From NCBI GenBank assembly GCA_947625965.1, contig CANQQO010000003.1, positions 1 through 57,669 of the forward strand: DNA of 57,669 nucleotides, given 5' to 3'. The stretch comes from an uncultured Oscillospiraceae bacterium (lineage in GTDB: Bacteria > Bacillota > Clostridia > Oscillospirales > Oscillospiraceae). A program made the translations under genes and the position numbers. The notes under the pieces were generated by a model that saw only the letters and a list, made by a program, of their open reading frames with translations, made no database searches and had not been told where the DNA came from. This document shows, piece after piece, positions 52,907 through 57,669 of the stretch; within the stretch, counting starts at the first letter, position 1; each line of letters begins with the position of its first letter.

Positions 52907-54559
52907 TTATTGTCCAGATGTGGTCCCCGGGGCGGTGGTGTCCGGGGCCGTCCCCGGGACGTCCGTGCCGGAGGCGCCGGTCTCGCCGCCGGTGGCGGCG
53001 GTGCCCTCCGCAGGCCCCGTGGTCCCCTGGGGCGCCGAAGTGTCCGGGGTCTGGGTCAGGGTGTAGAAAAAGACGTTATCCCGGGAGGGGGTCAGGCCCG
53101 TCAGCAGGCCCCGGGTAGCGTAGACCGCGTAGCTGCGGAAGAGGATGGGGATGATCCGCCCCTCGTCCATGATCCGCTTGTGGAGGTTGTAATAGTTGCC
53201 CCGGTTGGCCAGGGACTCCAGGCACAGGTTGTAGGTGGGCGCGTCGTCCATGGCCCCGTAGCTCAGGGTCCCGCTGACGTAGAAGAAGGCCGACAGGTCC
53301 ATGTTGGGGGACAGCTTGGTCTGGGCTAGGTAGAGCTCATACTCCCGGTTTTCCAGCTTGGAGACGAAATCCTGGGTGTCGCACTCCACGATCTCCACCT
53401 TCAGGCCCCCCTCGGCCAGCATGGCGGCGATGGCCTTGGCCACCCGGAGGCGGAGGCTGTCGTCATTGTTCACCAGGAGCCGCACCGGGTCCTCCCCCAG
53501 ATCGGCGGAGGTGGCCGTCTGGGCAAAGCGCACCGGGTCATAGGCGTACCGCTCCGCCAGACTGGCGCTGTAAAAGGGGGACTGGGGCGAGGCGGGCAGG
53601 GTGGCGCTCCGGGCAAAGCCCCGATAGTAGTTCTCCACCAGGGTGTCCCGGTCGATGGCAAAGGTCAGGGCCGCGCGGAGGTCGGGATTTTCCTCGAAGA
53701 GCTCACTGTCGTTGTTGCAGGCCATGTACAGAAAGATCCCGTTTTCGCAGTCCCAGAGCTCGTAGTCGCTGCGGAAATCGGCGTAGGTATCGGTGCCCGG
53801 ATCGGCGCAGACCAGGCCCACGTCCGCGAACTGGAACTGGTCCCGGATCTGGGAGTTGGACTCCGCCTCCACCAGGGGAATGGAGGAGGCCGTCACCGGC
53901 ATCTCCGCCCGGCACCACCAGCCGCTGACCCGCCGCAGACGCATCCCGCCGGTGGTCCGCTCCAACTGGTAGGGGCCGGTCCCCAGGGGCTGCTGGGCGC
54001 TCAGCTCCCCGGTCTTGAGAATGGGGATGTCCAGCAGCAGGGGCAGGTTTTCAAGGGCCGTGTCCAGCAGGACCGTCACCGCGCTGCCCGTGGCGGCAAT
54101 GGAGGTGATGTGGGTGAACCGGCCCCCGTAGACCTGACTGGTCCGGGCGGCGTTCAGCGTGGCCGCTACGTCCGCCGCCGTCAGGGGGGTCCCGTCGGAG
54201 AAGGTCGCCGCCTGGATGGTGAACGTATAGCTCTTCATGTCTTCGGACATGGTGTACTCCCGGCAGAGCATGGGGTAGACGTTGTAGGAACGGTCCACCG
54301 TGAAGAGCCCCTGGTAGATCAGGGGGAACAGGGCCCGGTTGGTATAGTCCGTGCAGGTCAGGGGGTTCATCCCCCGGTCGGGATAGTAGGCCAGGGAAAA
54401 GCTCTGCTCCTCCCCGCCCTGGGTGGAGAGCTCCGTGGGACTGGTGTCCCCCTCCTCCCGGGCCAAGCCGCCGCCGTGGGGCACATACTGCGGCTCCCCC
54501 ACCGCGCAGCCCGCCAGCAGCAGGCTCAAGCACAGCGAAATCGCGATCAGGCGCTTCAT
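52907..54559 (-). CDS. Family 5 extracellular solute-binding lipoprotein
   Basis: The 550-residue protein has lipobox LLAG|C (Cys18), then an OppA/DppA-like domain: FSLAYYPDRGMNPLTCTDYTNRALFPLIYQGLFTVD, SYTFTIQAATFSDGTPLTAADVAATLNAAR, GTGPYQLERTT and LRAALTFAIDRDTLVENYYRGFA. The last ~45 residues are Thr/Gly/Ala/Pro-rich. No permease or ATPase genes are next to it, so it may work with a remote transporter or as a sensor. Its start overlaps the pgeF stop by 4 bp. Confidence 0.9.
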   Translation of the reverse strand: MKRLIAISLCLSLLLAGCAVGEPQYVPHGGGLAREEGDTSPTELSTQGGEEQSFSLAYYPDRGMNPLTCTDYTNRALFPLIYQGLFTVDRSYNVYPMLCREYTMSEDMKSYTFTIQAATFSDGTPLTAADVAATLNAARTSQVYGGRFTHITSIAATGSAVTVLLDTALENLPLLLDIPILKTGELSAQQPLGTGPYQLERTTGGMRLRRVSGWWCRAEMPVTASSIPLVEAESNSQIRDQFQFADVGLVCADPGTDTYADFRSDYELWDCENGIFLYMACNNDSELFEENPDLRAALTFAIDRDTLVENYYRGFARSATLPASPQSPFYSASLAERYAYDPVRFAQTATSADLGEDPVRLLVNNDDSLRLRVAKAIAAMLAEGGLKVEIVECDTQDFVSKLENREYELYLAQTKLSPNMDLSAFFYVSGTLSYGAMDDAPTYNLCLESLANRGNYYNLHKRIMDEGRIIPILFRSYAVYATRGLLTGLTPSRDNVFFYTLTQTPDTSAPQGTTGPAEGTAATGGETGASGTDVPGTAPDTTAPGTTSGQ

Positions 54560-55368
54560 CTTCCGCCTCCCTTACACACGATCATGGCCCCCAGGGACCC
54601 TCTTTGATCCCCCATCCGCCGGGCAGACCAGAACAGATCCGTCCGGCAGGCGGTACACTGATCGCTCACCGCGATGTCCGTCACCCCCGCCCGGCGGAGA
54701 AGCTGGGCGTTGATGGCTTTTAAGTTTACATAATATTTTTCTCCCGCCGGCCGGACAAATCCCCACGCCTCCGGGCCCATCTGGGCCTCCATCGCCTGGG
54801 GGACCTCCGGCCCGGTCTCAAAGCAGCACTGACCGATATTCGGCCCGACGGCGGCCCGAATGTCCTCCCGGCGGCAGCCGAACGTCCGGACCATGGCCTC
54901 CACGGTCTTGCCGCCGATGTCCTGGGCGGTGCCCCGCCATCCGGCGTGGACTGCGCCCACCGCCCCGGTGACGGGGTCGTGGAGCAGAATGGGGGTGCAG
55001 TCGGCGGTGAAGACCACCAGGGCCGCGCCGGGGAGGCCGGTGATCAGAGCGTCGCACGCGGGGAGCCTGGGCTTGGTCACCCCCGCCCCCATCTCCTCCG
55101 GCCCCACCGTCAGGACGATGTCCGAGTGGGTCTGATGGGCGGCGGCCACCGCCTCGGGCGCTGTGCCCAGGGCGGCGCAGAGGATGCGGTAGTTTTCCAG
55201 CACCCTCTCCGGGTCGTCCCCCCGGTGGAAGCCCAGGTTCAACGACGCCAAATATCCCTGGCTCACGCCGCCCAGGCGGGTGGTAAAGGCGTGGGGCACG
55301 GTCAGGTTCTCCGCCGTAAAGTAGGTCAGGGCGCCCGCCCTGTTTTCCTTCAGCGCCATGGCGGTCAC
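54556..55368 (-). CDS. pgeF: Polyphenol oxidase/purine nucleoside phosphorylase family (YfiH/LACC1)
   Basis: The 270-residue protein has the metal-binding set AAHQTHSD (His), TADCTPILL (Cys) and [15 protein letters not shown] (His), with [11 protein letters not shown] near the N-terminus and [12 protein letters not shown]. Members show purine nucleoside phosphorylase/adenosine deaminase activity, and the Escherichia homologue edits a peptidoglycan precursor error. The start GTG at 55368 overlaps the secA stop (GTGA); an ATG three codons later is possible. Conserved downstream of secA here. Confidence 0.92.
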   Translation of the reverse strand: MTAMALKENRAGALTYFTAENLTVPHAFTTRLGGVSQGYLASLNLGFHRGDDPERVLENYRILCAALGTAPEAVAAAHQTHSDIVLTVGPEEMGAGVTKPRLPACDALITGLPGAALVVFTADCTPILLHDPVTGAVGAVHAGWRGTAQDIGGKTVEAMVRTFGCRREDIRAAVGPNIGQCCFETGPEVPQAMEAQMGPEAWGFVRPAGEKYYVNLKAINAQLLRRAGVTDIAVSDQCTACRTDLFWSARRMGDQRGSLGAMIVCKGGGR

Positions 55369-57669
55369 CGATTCAGCCCCGCCGCGATATCCTTATCCCG
55401 GCAGCACTTTTTATACTTCTTCCCGCTGCCGCAGGGGCAGGGGTCGTTGGGACCCACCTTTTTGGCCTTGTGAACGGGCTGCTTTTTCACGGTGCCGTCG
55501 GAGGTGCCGGAGGTGGAGGTCTCCTTGGCCACCTTCTCCCGCTTCACCTCCTGGGCGGGCCGGAGCTGGACCAGGAACATCCGCCGGACGGTCTCCTCCC
55601 GAATGGCGGCGATCATGGCCTGGAACATCTCATAGGCCTCTTCCTTGTAGGCGATCACGGGGTCGTGCTGGCCATAGGCCCGGAGGCCGATGCCCTGCTT
55701 CAGGTCGTCCATGGCGTCGATGTTGTCCATCCAGTATTCGTCCACCACCCGGAGCATCACCACCCGCTCCAGCTCCCGCATGACGGCGGGGGTGTAGGCG
55801 GCTTCCTTCTTCTCATAGGTCGCCAGGGCCAGGCCGTAAAGGTCCTCGGAAAGGGTCTGGGCGGTGAGCTTCTCACGGTAGGGGCAGGCCCCCTTGGCAA
55901 AATAGATCCCCTCGAAGTGGGACAGCACCATGGCAAAGCCCTCCTGGTCCACCACGCCGCCCCGGTCGCTGAGGACGGTGGAGACGGTGCTCTCCACCAC
56001 CTCCCGGAGCATGGAGAGGATCGTCTCGTGCAGATCCTCCCCGTCCAGGACCTTCTTCCGCTGGGCGTAGATGACCTCCCGCTGGACATTCATCACGTCG
56101 TCGTATTCCAGCACGTTCTTCCGGGCCCGGAAGTTCCGGCTCTCCACGCTCTTCTGGGCGTTCTCCACGGCGCCGGAGAGGATCTTCGCGTCGATGGGCA
56201 TATCCTCGTCGATGCCCAAGCTGTCCATCATGCCCATGACCCGGTCGGTGGCGAAGAGGCGCATCAGGTCGTCCTCCAGGCTCAGGTAGAACCGGCTCTC
56301 GCCGGGGTCCCCCTGACGGCCGGAACGGCCCCGGAGCTGATTGTCGATCCGGCGGGACTCGTGCCGCTCGGTACCGATGATGAACAGGCCGCCGGCGGCC
56401 TTCACTTCCTCGGCCTCCCGGCTGGTCTCGGCCTTGTAGGAGGCCAGGAGCATCTCATACCGCTTCCGAACGGTGAGGATATCCACGTCGTCGGTCTCGG
56501 CGTAGGAGTTGGCCTCCTGGAGCAGCTCCTCCGGAAGGTCCTGCCGCCGCAGCTCGCTCATGGCCAAATACTCCGCGTTGCCGCCCAGCATGATGTCCGT
56601 GCCACGGCCGGCCATGTTGGTGGCGATGGTGACCGCCCCGAATTTTCCCGCCTGGGCCACGATCTGGGCTTCCTGCTCATGGTACTTGGCGTTCAAAACA
56701 TTGTGGGCGATGCCCTCCCTCTTCAGCAGCTTGCTGAGGACCTCGCTCTTTTCGATAGACACCGTGCCCACCAGCACGGGCTGGCCCTTCTCGTGGCACG
56801 CCTTGACCTGCTGGAGGATGGCCCGGTACTTCCCGGCCTCGGTCTTGAAGACCACATCGGGGTGGTCCACCCGGATCACCGGGCGGTTGGTGGGGATCTC
56901 CACCACGTCCAGATTGTAGATGGCGGCGAATTCCTCCTCCTCGGTCAGGGCGGTGCCGGTCATGCCGGAGAGCTTGTCGTAGAGGCGGAAGAAATTCTGG
57001 AAGGTGATGGTGGCCAGGGTCTTGCTCTCCCCCGCCACGGTGACCCCCTCCTTGGCCTCGATGGCCTGGTGGAGGCCCTCGTTATACCGGCGGCCGTACA
57101 TCAGACGGCCGGTGAACTCGTCCACGATGATGATCTGGCCGTCCTTGACCACGTAGTCGATGTCCTTCTTCATCAGTCCCCGGGCCTTCATGGCCTGGTT
57201 GATGTGATGGGACAGTGTGGCGTTGGCCGCGTCCGCCAGGTTCTCTACCCCGAAAAACCGCTCCGCCTTGGCGATGCCTTCGGCGGTGAGGGAGACGGTC
57301 CGGGATTTTTCGTCCACGAAGTAATCGCAGTCGTAGTCGTCCTGGACTTCTTTTTCATCGGTCTTGGCGAAGACCTTCTTCCGCAGGCCGGAGACGAACT
57401 TGTCCGCCATCTGGTAGAGCTGGGAGGAATCCTCCCCCTGGCCGGAGATGATGAGGGGGGTCCGGGCCTCGTCGATGAGGATGGAGTCCACCTCGTCCAC
57501 GATGGCGAAGGCGTGGCCCCGCTGGACCAGCTCGCTTTTGTAGAGGGCCATATTGTCCCGCAGATAATCGAAGCCCAGCTCGTTGTTGGTGCAGTAGGTG
57601 ATGTCGGCGGCGTAGGACGCCCGCCGCTCCGCCTGGGTCATGCCCGGGATAATGAGCCCCACAGTCAGG
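55365..57669 (-). CDS. secA: Preprotein translocase ATPase SecA (5' end outside window)
   Basis: The C-terminal ~768 residues are present; the frame runs off the right edge (..[10 protein letters not shown]..). Visible parts are [19 protein letters not shown] (DEAD-type motif II), [102 protein letters not shown] and the C-terminal zinc-binding SEC-C tail [17 protein letters not shown]. It drives Sec-dependent export. Nothing suggests truncation other than the window boundary. Confidence 0.97.
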   Translation of the reverse strand, partial: LTVGLIIPGMTQAERRASYAADITYCTNNELGFDYLRDNMALYKSELVQRGHAFAIVDEVDSILIDEARTPLIISGQGEDSSQLYQMADKFVSGLRKKVFAKTDEKEVQDDYDCDYFVDEKSRTVSLTAEGIAKAERFFGVENLADAANATLSHHINQAMKARGLMKKDIDYVVKDGQIIIVDEFTGRLMYGRRYNEGLHQAIEAKEGVTVAGESKTLATITFQNFFRLYDKLSGMTGTALTEEEEFAAIYNLDVVEIPTNRPVIRVDHPDVVFKTEAGKYRAILQQVKACHEKGQPVLVGTVSIEKSEVLSKLLKREGIAHNVLNAKYHEQEAQIVAQAGKFGAVTIATNMAGRGTDIMLGGNAEYLAMSELRRQDLPEELLQEANSYAETDDVDILTVRKRYEMLLASYKAETSREAEEVKAAGGLFIIGTERHESRRIDNQLRGRSGRQGDPGESRFYLSLEDDLMRLFATDRVMGMMDSLGIDEDMPIDAKILSGAVENAQKSVESRNFRARKNVLEYDDVMNVQREVIYAQRKKVLDGEDLHETILSMLREVVESTVSTVLSDRGGVVDQEGFAMVLSHFEGIYFAKGACPYREKLTAQTLSEDLYGLALATYEKKEAAYTPAVMRELERVVMLRVVDEYWMDNIDAMDDLKQGIGLRAYGQHDPVIAYKEEAYEMFQAMIAAIREETVRRMFLVQLRPAQEVKREKVAKETSTSGTSDGTVKKQPVHKAKKVGPNDPCPCGSGKKYKKCCRDKDIAAGLNR

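Noticed and set aside
52907..53050. Low-complexity 3' end of the solute-binding gene as a frameshifted second gene
   Set aside because: The frame continues cleanly to a stop; Thr/Gly/Ala-rich C-terminal tails are common in such lipoproteins.

Overview
The window is high-GC (about 60% or more by eye) with strong SD sequences, canonical TTGACA/TATAAT promoters and compact operons. It carries the prs-pth-mfd order, the acetylase lysine/DAP route, LuxS, rubrerythrin, VanW/VanZ family proteins and ECF transporter S components. This points to an anaerobic low-redox Firmicute, most likely a gut Oscillospiraceae/Flavonifractor-type clostridium. The genus is an inference; no rRNA is present.

Layout. 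1-435: the tail of what looks like an integrated element. A truncated + strand reading frame and a terminator are followed by a 45-base 3' fragment of a tRNA-Pro(UGG) gene, the expected scar of integration into a tRNA. 0.6-5.1 kb: DUF4430 + ECF S component, a PHP phosphoesterase, an operator-controlled DUF2975/XRE pair, and an HD/CmpB-like membrane pair on the - strand. 5.2-12.3 kb: DEDDh exonuclease, rubrerythrin, nagB, a second ECF S component, a 51-residue secreted peptide, a DUF5662 protein and an FAD/Rieske oxidoreductase. 12.4-18.7 kb: VanZ-family protein, a Crp/Fnr regulator divergent from a ferredoxin, an XRE/LiaF-like membrane regulator, and luxS-mtnN-mmcQ-GNAT. 19-30.6 kb: a deacetylase-like membrane protein, a MacB-like ABC transporter, and the repair genes uvrB-radC and uvrA around a histidine-kinase-like protein without the phospho-acceptor His. 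30.8-41.8 kb: prs-pth-mfd, VanW, and the envelope genes DUF1934-ddl and murC. 42.1-46.0 kb: a polar amino-acid ABC transporter with an M20 amidohydrolase. 46-49.9 kb: a candidate small RNA, a PBECR-like nuclease, and dapH divergent from an N-acetyl-DAP deacetylase/aminotransferase pair. 50.2-52.6 kb: a visibly lower-GC TetR/ABC/permease cassette, probably acquired. 52.9-57.7 kb: secA (5' end outside the window), pgeF and an extracellular solute-binding lipoprotein.

The most unusual feature is a family of six ~230-240 bp intergenic repeats (5.2, 9.1, 10.5, 20.5, 23.5 and 38.1 kb). Each copy folds as five consecutive hairpins, lies directly 3' of a gene in that gene's orientation, and is bracketed by two near-identical copies of a locus-specific terminator-like hairpin. 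The stem sequences covary between copies, and the central hairpin occurs in three interchangeable versions. This looks like a non-coding mobile element that enters transcription terminators and duplicates them, leaving the upstream gene with a long structured 3' UTR.
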